Source: a virus. Taken from it: a stretch of 64,000 nucleotides of DNA. A model generated the notes under the pieces. That model was given only the letters and a program-made list of their open reading frames with translations. It searched no databases and was not told the DNA's origin. The stretch covers positions 30,159 through 94,158 of IMG/VR virus record IMGVR_UViG_3300032289_001637; one strand, written 5' to 3'. Shown here piece after piece: positions 1 to 8,304 of the stretch (positions are counted from its first letter, which is position 1; each line of letters opens with the position of its first letter). Made by a program: the position numbers and the translations under genes.

Positions 1-513
1 TACAACTACCCCACCCTCATTAACTTGAGAAAGCTTTGATAAAACTTTTGGTCTACAAGATTCACATGATGAAGTAACTTCTTTAAGAATACTTATAAGT
101 ATTTCTTGCTTTCTTTCTGTTTCTAAAAGTTCATCAGCAAGTTCCTGATTATCAAGTAACCCTGCTTTTTGTAGCATCTCAAGTCTTTTACCTTCAATAT
201 CAGCAATAAGTTTAATAGATGTAGTTTTTGCTGTTAAGTTTGCAGTAGCATCTGCAGAATCTATAACTTCATATGCTTTTTTAATTAAAGATGAGAAGTG
301 TTGGTCTGCACCAGCAAGGGCTTCTTTTGCACGAGCGTGAATTGCCTGATTATTAGCAGCCATCACTCTCCAGTCAGTAAGAAGCTCAGTAACCTTTACT
401 CTAGGAATGTCAAGTATTTTTGAGATCTCTGAAGCATCAGAGCCTTTTAGATACTCTGAAGCAACCTTGTTAACAAGGTCTAAATGGTTAACTAATGCTG
501 CTTCGCTTGACAC
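1..513 (-). CDS. HTH DNA-binding protein, possible small terminase subunit (partial)
   Basis: Open at the left edge: 171 codons are visible and no stop is reached. I place the start at the GTG at 513, preceded on the minus strand by AGAGAGG with good spacing. Residues 1-50 form a helix-turn-helix-like segment (SDASEISKILDIPRVKV), followed by a long helical, charged region and a CESC pair near the end. Its size and layout resemble proteins I remember next to the large terminase gene in actinophages, so small terminase subunit is the leading guess, but no terminase is in the window to confirm it. A general regulator is the alternative. Its start overlaps the end of the upstream gene by 26 bases. 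Confidence 0.6.
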   Translation of the reverse strand, partial: MSSEAALVNHLDLVNKVASEYLKGSDASEISKILDIPRVKVTELLTDWRVMAANNQAIHARAKEALAGADQHFSSLIKKAYEVIDSADATANLTAKTTSIKLIADIEGKRLEMLQKAGLLDNQELADELLETERKQEILISILKEVTSSCESCRPKVLSKLSQVNEGGVVV

Positions 514-775
514 GTTTACCTCTCTTATTTACTGCCTTTACTCTGTCAGGATAAAAAGACCTTGTTGGTCCAGAAATATCTTTAAACATTTGAAAGCAAT
601 CTATCCATTCTACACCATTTACAGGGTTTTTTACAAGACTTTTAAACTTAAAAGTAGAACCATGTTCTCCAGTGATCTTTATAAGATCTCCTTCATTTAC
701 TTCATGACCGCTTTCAGTTACCATTAAAGATTTTCTCTCAAACTTGTCATTGAATATAGTTTTCTTTTTAGCCAC
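488..775 (-). CDS. Conserved small phage protein, function unknown
   Basis: A 95-aa basic protein starting with GTG, whose start overlaps the end of the gene before it by 8 bases. The sequence is lysine-rich at both ends around a core (GDLIKITGEHGSTFKF, then NGVEWIDCF) that looks like a small beta-barrel or KOW/SH3-like fold. The C-terminus is strongly basic (KRGKRVKR), which suggests nucleic-acid contact. I recall similar hypothetical proteins in actinophages but know no assigned function. Its place between a possible base-modification-associated gene and the HTH/terminase-like gene suggests a role in DNA metabolism or packaging, which is inference only. Confidence 0.7.
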   Translation of the reverse strand: MAKKKTIFNDKFERKSLMVTESGHEVNEGDLIKITGEHGSTFKFKSLVKNPVNGVEWIDCFQMFKDISGPTRSFYPDRVKAVNKRGKRVKRSSIS

Positions 776-1103
776 GTTTTTTAGCCTTTTTTAGTAAAAG
801 ATAGCCGATTAAATCGTCTTCATCGTTATCACCTGCGTATAACTTTTTATTTTTAATTCTATTCAACTTATCATCAATACGAACATTTAACTGCTCCATA
901 TCATCTGCATCACTAAAAATACGAATTGGATTAAGAGCAGAGTTACCATAGGCTACATTCTTTTCTAAAAGCATTTCTGTAATGTCTAAGCAAGCAGCAA
1001 GAATGCTGTACCCAGCTGGTGCGGTTTTAGAAAGTTCAAAAATCTTTTTAATCTTTTCTTCGTTCTTATTTACATAAAATACTTCTGACGGATATTCAGC
1101 CAT
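768..1103 (-). CDS. Nmad1/DUF1599-like protein (nucleotide-modification-associated)
   Basis: This 111-aa protein has the layout of the DUF1599/Nmad1 family: a central KNVAYGNSALNP segment, then an IRIDDKL-type helix ending NRIKN, then DLIGYLLL. That family is known from phages and has been linked by genome context to modified nucleotides; the biochemical activity is unclear. The start ATG overlaps the TAA of the small HTH gene upstream (TAATG) and has AGGAG before it, so the two are probably translationally coupled. I assign the family from recalled motif spacing, not a search. Confidence 0.6.
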   Translation of the reverse strand: MAEYPSEVFYVNKNEEKIKKIFELSKTAPAGYSILAACLDITEMLLEKNVAYGNSALNPIRIFSDADDMEQLNVRIDDKLNRIKNKKLYAGDNDEDDLIGYLLLKKAKKRG

Positions 1104-1255
1104 TATTTTCTCCTGCTTTTTCTTAATCCAAATTTACCAAGATATACATAAACAGTCTCAACTGAAACACCACATTCTTTTGCAATATCTTCTGGAGATT
1201 TTTTATCCACTAAAAATCTTTTTCTTAGCCAATTTTCATTCGTGTACATTTTCAT
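1103..1255 (-). CDS. Small HTH protein (50 aa)
   Basis: A short gene encoding 50 residues. A clear helix-turn-helix occupies most of it: SPEDIAKECGVSVETVYVYL is a textbook HTH spacing with the turn at CGVS, followed by a basic tail (RKSRRK). The stop TAA overlaps the next start as TAATG. The start could instead be the ATG two codons in (1249); neither has a strong Shine-Dalgarno, though a TATAAT lies just upstream. It is probably a small DNA-binding regulator or an accessory to a nuclease; partners are unknown. Confidence 0.65.
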   Translation of the reverse strand: MKMYTNENWLRKRFLVDKKSPEDIAKECGVSVETVYVYLGKFGLRKSRRK

Positions 1256-1271
1256 AGTATCATTATATCCT

Positions 1272-1859
1272 TTATAAGTCAAGCTTAGTTATCTTATTCC
1301 AGTTATTTGTTGCATACCATCCAATAGCAATTGCATCTGCAACATCATTATCATTTACATCGGTCATAAATTCTATGTTAACAAGTCTAATAGTTCTATT
1401 CTTTCTAAACTCTCTTTCCTTGCCTTTGTACCAAGAGTCTGACTTTCCAGGAGTTTGTTTTCTTAATTCAACCTTCTCTTCTTTTGTTAAAACCTTATTT
1501 CCAATCCAGTTCTGCCAAGCAACTGGTACGCAAGGGTAGATATCTTTTACGCCATTAATATATGCTGCACTAACAATAGCCCCTTGTGCAAGGGCTAACT
1601 GCATTGATGTTTTTGGAGAGTTTGCAAAAATAGTATTTTCAATTACAACTGCATCAAAATCAAAGTCTTTAAACAATGGAGTAAGTTTTTTACAAGCATC
1701 TCCAGCTTTTTTATAATGATCATTTCCAGTAAAATTAATCTTTCCAAATTTTATTAACTCATTATTTTCAAATATTGCAAAGGCAGCTGAAGTAGAAGAA
1801 GCATCTATTGAGATAAATCTTTTTGGCTTTCCAATATCTTTCCAACTACTTTTGCTCAT
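1272..1859 (-). CDS. RuvC-like Holliday junction resolvase
   Basis: A 195-aa RNase H-fold nuclease. The acidic residues expected of the RuvC family are visible: an Asp in FISIDASST near the N-terminus, a Glu in AVVIENTIF in the middle, and a C-terminal Asp motif (DNDVADAIAIGWYA). Such enzymes cut four-way junctions and branched DNA during recombination and before packaging. I chose the ATG at 1859, preceded by AAAGGA, over a TTG two codons earlier. It overlaps the zinc-finger gene upstream by 14 bases and is followed by the small HTH gene. A second resolvase-like gene lies at 3205-3504. Confidence 0.8.
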   Translation of the reverse strand: MSKSSWKDIGKPKRFISIDASSTSAAFAIFENNELIKFGKINFTGNDHYKKAGDACKKLTPLFKDFDFDAVVIENTIFANSPKTSMQLALAQGAIVSAAYINGVKDIYPCVPVAWQNWIGNKVLTKEEKVELRKQTPGKSDSWYKGKEREFRKNRTIRLVNIEFMTDVNDNDVADAIAIGWYATNNWNKITKLDL

Positions 1860-2139
1860 AATCAAAAAATCCTTTTATGTCTTTTAAAGTTTGATCAAGT
1901 TTTCTTTTACTCATCATACATCCATTACAAAAACCAATATCGTTATAAATGCTAATTTCTATACCACACCCACCAGAACATTTTCTAGACTTAGTAGCAC
2001 GAGACTTAACCTTTGAAACCTTGTATCTTTGCATAATCTTTTCCTTTGTAGCAGTAGACCTGCAATCAGGTGAGCAATATATTTGATTTTTATTATTGCT
2101 TTGAAATTGATTATCACATAGTTTACAAAATTTACTCAA
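1846..2139 (-). CDS. Zinc-finger protein
   Basis: A 97-aa protein with two Cys clusters: CKLC...CSPDC at residues about 5-26, and CSGGC...CNGC at about 54-74. These look like two treble-clef or zinc-ribbon modules, followed by a helical tail. It starts with TTG, supported by AAGGA seven bases upstream, and overlaps the exonuclease gene by 8 bases. Similar small zinc-finger proteins sit beside RuvC-like genes in other phages as I remember them; the role is unknown, presumably DNA binding. Confidence 0.7.
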   Translation of the reverse strand: MSKFCKLCDNQFQSNNKNQIYCSPDCRSTATKEKIMQRYKVSKVKSRATKSRKCSGGCGIEISIYNDIGFCNGCMMSKRKLDQTLKDIKGFFDYEQK

Positions 2140-2911
2140 GGTCTTTCCTTGGTGCTATTTTAATATCACCCTTTGGCTTAGTGCGACATACTGTTTCGAA
2201 ATCACAACCTTTACAAACCTTTGAGTTTGAACGGTAAGGATTTTCAGGCAAAAGACCATCGTCATATGCTTTCTTTACTTCTCGCATCCAATCAAAAAAG
2301 TAGTTAATAAAGTTTTTATAATGGTCAGTTAGTTTAACTGGAAACAAAGAAAGTTCATGACTATTCTTTGATTCATAAACTAAGAATGCAAAACTCTTTT
2401 TAAGAATTTTCATGTAAATAAGAAGCTGTTCAACATGATACTTTCTAGCTTCCCCCTTTACATTTAAGTAATGAAAAGAATCTTCATTAAGTGTTTTAAT
2501 TTCAGTAAGAATATCCATTTCATTCCACTTAATAATTGCATCAGTTCTTCCAGAAATTGGAGGATCTTCGTAAGACAAACGCTCCTCATTAGTTACAAGA
2601 ATACCAGCAGACTCCATAGCTTTTTCAATACGACCATGACGATCAGTACCACTATCCATATTGGCTACCGAATACCAATCTGTTTTTACATCTGATTCAT
2701 TTCCTTCAAACCATAAGTACCAAAATCTAGGACACTTACCTGCACCATAAGTTAATGTTGATGGAGTAAAACTATCTCTTTTCTTAAAGGATGCTTTTCT
2801 TTGTAAAGCATATCCTTCTTTAATCTTGTCAACAATTGCCTGACTATCAATTAAATTTTCTTCACTCTTCTTTGGTTTTTCAACCAACTTATTAATAAGG
2901 CTTTTAGCCAT
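2132..2911 (-). CDS. Cas4/RecB-like exonuclease (PD-(D/E)XK)
   Basis: A 259-aa nuclease of the Cas4-type branch. The PD-(D/E)XK core is seen as ISGRTDAII followed by LTEIKTL. Cysteines suited to an Fe-S cluster occur as KCPRFW in the N-terminal third and VCKGCDFETVC near the C-terminus. It probably resects DNA ends to feed the phage RecA. I chose the ATG at 2911 because it has AGGA at the right distance; the ATG at 2929 has none. The stop of the upstream gene overlaps this start. No CRISPR array or cas1/cas2 gene is in the window, so it should not be read as CRISPR. Confidence 0.8.
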   Translation of the reverse strand: MAKSLINKLVEKPKKSEENLIDSQAIVDKIKEGYALQRKASFKKRDSFTPSTLTYGAGKCPRFWYLWFEGNESDVKTDWYSVANMDSGTDRHGRIEKAMESAGILVTNEERLSYEDPPISGRTDAIIKWNEMDILTEIKTLNEDSFHYLNVKGEARKYHVEQLLIYMKILKKSFAFLVYESKNSHELSLFPVKLTDHYKNFINYFFDWMREVKKAYDDGLLPENPYRSNSKVCKGCDFETVCRTKPKGDIKIAPRKDLE

Positions 2912-3221
2912 TGTTAATCCTAACTGCATATTTCAATGCATCTACTAGTCTATCCGTTGCTTCTTTAGCTGAATAGTATATATTCTTCTTTGCTCTTTCA
3001 TCTTTCTTAACATTAGTATACCAGGAAGCAAGCATTGCAAATTTAGCAGAATACGCTTGTAGCTTTACAATTAGTTCAACACCAACGGCTGCAGGAACAT
3101 CTGGTTTAGAAATTAACTTAGCAACCAAAACCAAAGTCTGTGTGAGTTCATCATCCTGCATATGCTCAGATATTTCATTAAAACCATTTACTTGATTTAA
3201 TAGTTCAATCGTTGTTTCCAT
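2904..3221 (-). CDS. Conserved helical phage protein, unknown function
   Basis: A 105-aa protein, almost entirely alpha-helical in appearance, with a GAGGA-type ribosome site before the ATG. Residues 20-70 form an amphipathic stretch (LTQTLVLVAKLI, then VELIVKLQAYSAKFAMLA). It has no catalytic or metal motif. It is in one transcription unit with the resolvase-like gene upstream and the exonuclease downstream, overlapping both, so an accessory role in recombination or replication is likely. Size and placement recall hypothetical proteins beside Cas4-like genes in actinophages. Confidence 0.65.
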   Translation of the reverse strand: METTIELLNQVNGFNEISEHMQDDELTQTLVLVAKLISKPDVPAAVGVELIVKLQAYSAKFAMLASWYTNVKKDERAKKNIYYSAKEATDRLVDALKYAVRINNG

Positions 3222-3504
3222 TATTCCTCAATTCTTCAAACACTTCCCATTCAATAACAGCAAGTCTAACTTTTTTATTTCCTTCACCGATAACAAGCAT
3301 CAATGCTGGATTCTTAGATCTATCAACCTTTAAAGTGTCTGTAACAATTTTTGCCCAGTTGTCTTGACTTATAGAGAATGATTTGCTATATTCTTTCACA
3401 TCAACAACAAATTCATCATCACTTCCATCAGCTTTTACTGCACCTCTACCAGAATTTTTATGAGCTTTTAAACCTGCTTTTTTAAGCTCTGCACGTTCGC
3501 TCAT
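3205..3504 (-). CDS. Hjc-like Holliday junction resolvase / PD-(D/E)XK nuclease
   Basis: A 99-aa protein resembling small archaeal/phage Hjc-type nucleases: a basic N-terminus with NSGRGAVKADG, then FVVDVKEYSKSFSIS, whose D...VKE pattern fits the PD-(D/E)XK active site, then a helix (WAKIVTDT) and the strand ALMLVIGEG. The start has AAGAGGATC upstream and overlaps the preceding small gene as ATGA. The phage would then carry two resolvase-like genes, this one and the RuvC-like one. It might instead act as a nickase or structure-specific endonuclease. Confidence 0.65.
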   Translation of the reverse strand: MSERAELKKAGLKAHKNSGRGAVKADGSDDEFVVDVKEYSKSFSISQDNWAKIVTDTLKVDRSKNPALMLVIGEGNKKVRLAVIEWEVFEELRNNGNND

Positions 3505-3659
3505 GATGATCCTCTTGTTAAAATAACTTGAGACATATGTCTATTTGAACAAAGCCAAGTTAGCTTCATATCTTCCCTATAAAATCTTGCAATCAAAACT
3601 AATTGCTTACATGAATGGCAAGAGAATTTTCCTCTGTACTCAGAAAAGTTTTTATACAT
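3501..3659 (-). CDS. Small zinc-binding protein (52 aa)
   Basis: A short gene filling the gap between recA and the Hjc-like gene. The start ATG overlaps the recA end by 8 bases; the stop overlaps the next start (ATGA). It encodes 52 residues with CHSC at 14-17 and a C-terminal LCSNRH, a plausible single zinc site. Tight overlap on both sides and AT-rich codon use matching the neighbours support it being real. Function unknown; possibly an accessory to RecA or the nuclease. Confidence 0.65.
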   Translation of the reverse strand: MYKNFSEYRGKFSCHSCKQLVLIARFYREDMKLTWLCSNRHMSQVILTRGSS

Positions 3660-4665
3660 CTAATTTTGCTTCTAAGTCTAAGACTCTTTTAGGATCTTCT
3701 TTTAACCAATCAATAACTTTTGCTCTACCCTGCAATCGCTCTTCTCCTATGGTATACCAGGCTCCACCCTTTTGTATAGCACCAACAAGTTCTGCGGTAT
3801 CAACTAAGTCTGCAACCCTGTCTACACCCATAGATCCATCTCCATCGAAGTAGAAGTCGTAAGAACCTGCAACGAATGCTGGACCAGTCTTATTAAAATC
3901 AACGTGCCAGTTAACTACACGACCAATCTTAGACTCAATAATCTTATCTCCTGAAACTATCTTACCCTTAATTGCCTGATTGTCAGACTCACTTGACCAA
4001 AGTTTAACAATGGTACTACTAAAGAATTTAACAGCATGTCCACCAGTTGGTTGATGGGATGCAAACATTGCACCAATATTATTTCTTTGTTGAGAAATTA
4101 AAACAAGCAATGTTGGCTTATCATTATTATTTGCATAGTTAAGCATCTTTACTGCATTAGTCATGTCTCTTGCCTCTGCACCAATTTGTTTAGTATTTTC
4201 TAACTGCTTTAATTCTTCTGAATCTTTTTCAAAGTAAATAGCAGGAAGGAGTGCAGAGATAGAATCAACAATTAAAATATCTACGCCAGCTTTCATTAGC
4301 TGAACTCCAACGTCTACCATTTCATTTATACTTCTAGCATTTGAATAAATTAGTTGTTCTACATCTACCCCAAGTTTTCTTGCCCACTCTGGATCAAAAG
4401 ATGCTTCTGCATCAATCCAAGCACATATCTTTCCATCTTTTTGAGCATCAGCAATCATTTGTAAACAAAATGAAGATTTTCCTGCAGATTTATTTCCCCA
4501 AATAAGGACTTGACGACCATAACCAAACCCACCTTTTAGTGCATTGTTCAAACTAATGCTTGGAGTTTTTTGCTTAGTTATTTCAATAGTGTTTCCACTA
4601 GTTATTTTCTTACGCAACTTTGGATCTAATTGAGACAAAAACTCATCAAGGTCTATTTTACTCAT
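3652..4665 (-). CDS. recA: RecA-like recombinase
   Basis: A 337-aa RecA/UvsX-type ATPase that forms filaments on ssDNA and drives strand exchange. Walker A is GNKSAGKSSF at about residues 57-66; Walker B is ILIVDSISALL around 130; the DNA-binding loop region follows at ISQQRNNIG and GGHAVKFF. Length is close to cellular RecA, but the long acidic C-terminal tail is absent. Its start overlaps the stop of the MazG-like gene (ATGA) with little Shine-Dalgarno, so translation is probably coupled. It works with the neighbouring exonuclease and resolvases. Confidence 0.93.
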   Translation of the reverse strand: MSKIDLDEFLSQLDPKLRKKITSGNTIEITKQKTPSISLNNALKGGFGYGRQVLIWGNKSAGKSSFCLQMIADAQKDGKICAWIDAEASFDPEWARKLGVDVEQLIYSNARSINEMVDVGVQLMKAGVDILIVDSISALLPAIYFEKDSEELKQLENTKQIGAEARDMTNAVKMLNYANNNDKPTLLVLISQQRNNIGAMFASHQPTGGHAVKFFSSTIVKLWSSESDNQAIKGKIVSGDKIIESKIGRVVNWHVDFNKTGPAFVAGSYDFYFDGDGSMGVDRVADLVDTAELVGAIQKGGAWYTIGEERLQGRAKVIDWLKEDPKRVLDLEAKLDV

Positions 4666-4985
4666 GCTAGTAGCCCATGCATATTTGGTCGTTCTAAATT
4701 ATATTGAGCTTTGTCCAACAAGTTTTCTTGCAATGATTCTTTTGTATATTCATCTTCTACAAGACCTGCATACAAATCTAGAGTTCTAATAATAATATCC
4801 GCCAACTCTCTAACAACAGCACGATCACCTTCGCTCTTACGAAGAGCCTCTGCTACCTCTGCCACTTCAGTTGTTATCATCATTAGCTGTTTAAGATAAA
4901 AGATTATCCCATTGTTGTCATCCCAAAATCCTTTTTGCTTTGCAGTTTTGTGCAAACTACTTGCTAATTCATCTATGTCAATCAT
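4662..4985 (-). CDS. MazG-like nucleotide pyrophosphohydrolase
   Basis: A 107-aa all-helical protein with the metal-binding pattern of the MazG/dUTPase-like superfamily: TTEVAEVAEAL (ExxxE) around residue 40 and ELADIIIRTLD (ExxxD) about 20 residues later. Such enzymes hydrolyse (d)NTPs to monophosphates, cleaning the pool or altering host nucleotide signalling. The start is next to the polymerase stop, with GAAG as ribosome site. Placement between polymerase and recA supports a role in nucleotide metabolism during replication. Confidence 0.82.
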   Translation of the reverse strand: MIDIDELASSLHKTAKQKGFWDDNNGIIFYLKQLMMITTEVAEVAEALRKSEGDRAVVRELADIIIRTLDLYAGLVEDEYTKESLQENLLDKAQYNLERPNMHGLLA

Positions 4986-7900
4986 TAATTTACTTCTTTC
5001 AATGTAATAGTTCCTTCTTTTGTTTCACCAAAATTAATTTTTGCTACTTTTCCAGGCTGACATTTCATATATCCAGTAGAAAACATTGTTGGGAATACCA
5101 TTACAGCAGTCATTTCTCTTGAACTATCAGCAACAATCATGTTAGCCATTCTTTTTCCAGCCTTAGTAACTCTAGGAGTAAATGATAGCACAAAGTGTTC
5201 ATCATTTGCAAATGGTATTTGCTTATAGTTTAAAAACTTTATAAGTGGATTTTCTTTATGCTCTTTTAATTCATCAATTGGAATTGCTTCAGAAATTCTA
5301 TTTGCACCTGCAAGAATTAAATAAGTTCTTCCTGGCTCAATTTTAGTCTCTTCTTCATCAAAGATTCCAATGACTCCAGTAGAGTCCATAATTTCTACTC
5401 TTGACCAGCCCTTGCCACGCTTAATATTTTTTGCAATACCAAGTAGTACAAAGACACCCTGTTCATCAAAGTCTTCTACAAGATCTATATATGCATAGTA
5501 ATGTTGTGGGACACTTGTATTTAATTCTGGAAGATTTAGATACTCATAAAGATTATCTCTAACCTTTGCCTCATCTCTTGGATTATCTTCAAATGTTAGT
5601 GCACCAATAAGATCTAACGCTTCTACTGCTCTTGAATTTATTCCACTACCTTTTTGAATAGCAAATTTTTTAAATTGATCTTTGGATTCAAAAGGTCTTC
5701 CAGCAATGATCTTATTTGCAACACCCTCAGAAAGCCATTTTATTGCAGCAAGTCCAAATCTAATACCCTTACCTTCAATTTTAAAATCTGAATCAGACTC
5801 ATTGATATGTGGAAGCTTTAGAGACAATCCCATACGCTTAGACTCAATTAAATACTCAGTACGAGTATCACTATCCTTTTCACTTTTTAACAACGAAAAC
5901 ATAAATTCAATAGGGTAGTGGTACTTTAGCCAAGCGGTCCAATAGGACAGTGTTGAGTACGCAACAGCGTGAGACTTATTAAAAGAATAACCAGCATGTG
6001 CTTCAAAATCATGCCATAAATCTTTTGCTCTAATGCCAATATGCTTTTCTGCATTGTTAACAAACTTATCTTTAAATATGTCAAACTCTTTAGCATCTTT
6101 TTTCTTACCAATAATTTTTCGAACTTTGTCAGCTTCAACCATTGTCATTCCGCCAAGAACTACACAAGCTTGCATAACTTGTTCTTGATACAAGACACAA
6201 CCATAAGTATCTTTTAGATAATCATTCATAGAAGGATGAATATATTCAACCATCTCCCTGCCGTGCTTACGGGCAATGTATGACTTTCCAATTGTATTCA
6301 TAGCACCTGGACGAACAAGAGCATTTGATGCAACAAGTTCATCAAAGTTTCCAACTCTCATTTTAACTAAAAGATTTGTATATGGAGTTGCTTCACACTG
6401 GAAAACACCCTTTGTACGCCCCTCAGAGAGCATCTCAAAGACTTTCTTGTCATTTAGGGGTATCTGCTTTAGATTTATATCTGTTCCGTGGCGTTCTTTA
6501 ATTGTTTTAATAGTCTGATCAATTACAGTAAGAGTTTTTAGACCAAGTACGTCAAGCTTAATTAGCCCAATTTCTGCAGCCTCTTCCATGTCTACTGCAA
6601 CTACTGGAATTCTTTCTTTACTTCCTGGAGCAATTCGTGTTTCAAGTGGAGCGTACCTAAATATTGAATCTTTTGCAGTAACTACACCTGCAGCATGGAT
6701 GCCAGTACCACGAATTCTTCCACGAAGTTGCTCTCCGTATTTAACAATTTCAGGATACTTCATTCTAAACCACTGAGCATTAGTTGACCTTGTAAAGTCA
6801 TCCCAACTATCTACACCTTTAAGAACTTTATTAACATCGTTAAGAGGAATATTAAATGCTCTAGCAACATCTCTTACAACACCCTTATCTTTAAATGCCA
6901 GAAACGTAGCAATAGAAGCAACATTCTTATATTCACGCTCAAGGTATGCTTTAACTTCATCTCTTCTATCGTCTGCTATATCAGAGTCAATGTCAGGAAA
7001 ATCATCTCTATCTGGATTAATAAAACGGAAAAACAGAAGACCATATTCAATCGGATCAATTTCTGTAATTCCTAATGCATAACAAACCAAAGAACCTGCT
7101 GCTGAACCACGACCTGGACCAACCATGATTCCCTGATCTTTTGCCCAGTTAAGCATATTATGAACAACCAAAAAATATGGTGAAAAGTTTTTACTTTTAA
7201 TAACATCAAGTTCTAAGTTTAATCTATCCAAATATTCTTTATTTTCAGAAAGACCTTTTAAAACTAATCCTCTAGATGCAAGTGCAAGAAGTTCTTCATT
7301 TGGATTCTCAACTTTTATTGGAAGAAGATCTAAGTTACTTTTAATAGTATATTCTTCTATCTTGTTTGCAATCTCAACAGTATTTTCATAAATATCTTCA
7401 CGCTTAATTCCCTGCTGTTGCATTGCTGATTTTATTTCTTCATAAGAAAGCAAGTGAATATCAAAACTTCTAAAAGACATCATTCTATCTTCACCATATA
7501 AATAGTCAAGTCTTTTCATAGGGTCTTCAATTTTTGATGCCTTGTCAAAAGTTGCTTCCTTATTTAACTTAGCGTGAGTATTAAGAAGAAGCATCATTTC
7601 TTGAATTACCTTTTGACTCTTGTCAGAGTGATGGCAATCAGGAGTTACAACTGGCTTTACGTCATAAATATCAGCCATCTCAAGCAATTCTTTATTTAAT
7701 TCTGCAGAATTGTGTGGCATAACCTCTACATAAAAATCGTCACCAAAGGTTTCTTTAAACCATGTCATGTGTTTTTTTGCAGCAGCATATTCTTTATACT
7801 CAATTGCTTTTGCAAGAAGTCCACTCATACATGCTGATAAAACTATTACACCCTCTTTATACTTTGATAGAATTTCAAAATCAATTCTTGGCTTTCTATA

Positions 7901-8254
7901 ATATCCTTCAGTCCAAGCAAGTTCGTTAAGCTTATTTAAATTTTCTAATCCCTTATCATTTTTTGCAAGAAGAACAATATGGTTATAAACCATATCAAGT
8001 GGTTCAATTCTTTCAGACTTATCTCTGTTATCAAATCTATCTGCAGTAATATATCCTTCTATACCCAAAATTGGCTTAATGCCATTTGCTTTTGCAGCTC
8101 TATACATAGGTCTATGACCAGACAGAACGCCATGGTCAGTTATTGCAATTGCTGATAGTCCAATTTCAGAAGCACGTTTTGCATACTCTTCTGGAGTTGC
8201 AACACCATCCATAAGGGAGTAGTGTGTGTGAACGTGTAGTGGAACGTAAGTCAT
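4985..8254 (-). CDS. dnaE: DNA polymerase III alpha subunit (family C, DnaE-type)
   Basis: A 1089-aa replicative polymerase. The N-terminal PHP domain is clear (HVHTHYSLMDG at 7-17, AITDHG near 40). The palm has GPGRGSAAGSL at about 378-388, PDIDSD at about 420 carrying two catalytic Asp, and the third Asp in IKLDVLGLKTL near 566. A C-terminal OB-fold region follows from about 930. It is slightly shorter than E. coli DnaE (about 1160 aa). No clamp, clamp loader or separate proofreading exonuclease is in the window, so it may use host factors. Start ATG has AAAGGT upstream; a perfect stem-loop lies between it and the SSB gene. Confidence 0.95.
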   Translation of the reverse strand: MTYVPLHVHTHYSLMDGVATPEEYAKRASEIGLSAIAITDHGVLSGHRPMYRAAKANGIKPILGIEGYITADRFDNRDKSERIEPLDMVYNHIVLLAKNDKGLENLNKLNELAWTEGYYRKPRIDFEILSKYKEGVIVLSACMSGLLAKAIEYKEYAAAKKHMTWFKETFGDDFYVEVMPHNSAELNKELLEMADIYDVKPVVTPDCHHSDKSQKVIQEMMLLLNTHAKLNKEATFDKASKIEDPMKRLDYLYGEDRMMSFRSFDIHLLSYEEIKSAMQQQGIKREDIYENTVEIANKIEEYTIKSNLDLLPIKVENPNEELLALASRGLVLKGLSENKEYLDRLNLELDVIKSKNFSPYFLVVHNMLNWAKDQGIMVGPGRGSAAGSLVCYALGITEIDPIEYGLLFFRFINPDRDDFPDIDSDIADDRRDEVKAYLEREYKNVASIATFLAFKDKGVVRDVARAFNIPLNDVNKVLKGVDSWDDFTRSTNAQWFRMKYPEIVKYGEQLRGRIRGTGIHAAGVVTAKDSIFRYAPLETRIAPGSKERIPVVAVDMEEAAEIGLIKLDVLGLKTLTVIDQTIKTIKERHGTDINLKQIPLNDKKVFEMLSEGRTKGVFQCEATPYTNLLVKMRVGNFDELVASNALVRPGAMNTIGKSYIARKHGREMVEYIHPSMNDYLKDTYGCVLYQEQVMQACVVLGGMTMVEADKVRKIIGKKKDAKEFDIFKDKFVNNAEKHIGIRAKDLWHDFEAHAGYSFNKSHAVAYSTLSYWTAWLKYHYPIEFMFSLLKSEKDSDTRTEYLIESKRMGLSLKLPHINESDSDFKIEGKGIRFGLAAIKWLSEGVANKIIAGRPFESKDQFKKFAIQKGSGINSRAVEALDLIGALTFEDNPRDEAKVRDNLYEYLNLPELNTSVPQHYYAYIDLVEDFDEQGVFVLLGIAKNIKRGKGWSRVEIMDSTGVIGIFDEEETKIEPGRTYLILAGANRISEAIPIDELKEHKENPLIKFLNYKQIPFANDEHFVLSFTPRVTKAGKRMANMIVADSSREMTAVMVFPTMFSTGYMKCQPGKVAKINFGETKEGTITLKEVN

Positions 8255-8275
8255 TTTAACCTTTCAGTTGTATAG

Positions 8276-8300
8276 GGTGGGGGAGTATTTCTCCCCCACC
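8276..8300 (-). terminator. Intergenic stem-loop between SSB and polymerase genes
   Basis: A perfect 10-bp inverted repeat (GGTGGGGGAG / CTCCCCCACC) with a 5-base loop, directly after the SSB stop codon. No U-run follows in the direction of transcription, so it may slow rather than end transcription, or protect the SSB mRNA 3' end and lower polymerase expression relative to SSB. Confidence 0.6.
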
Positions 8301-8304
8301 ACTT

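Noticed and set aside
2132-2929. A CRISPR-linked cas4 gene
   Set aside because: No repeats with spacers and no cas1/cas2 nearby; Cas4-like nucleases are common in phages as recombination enzymes.
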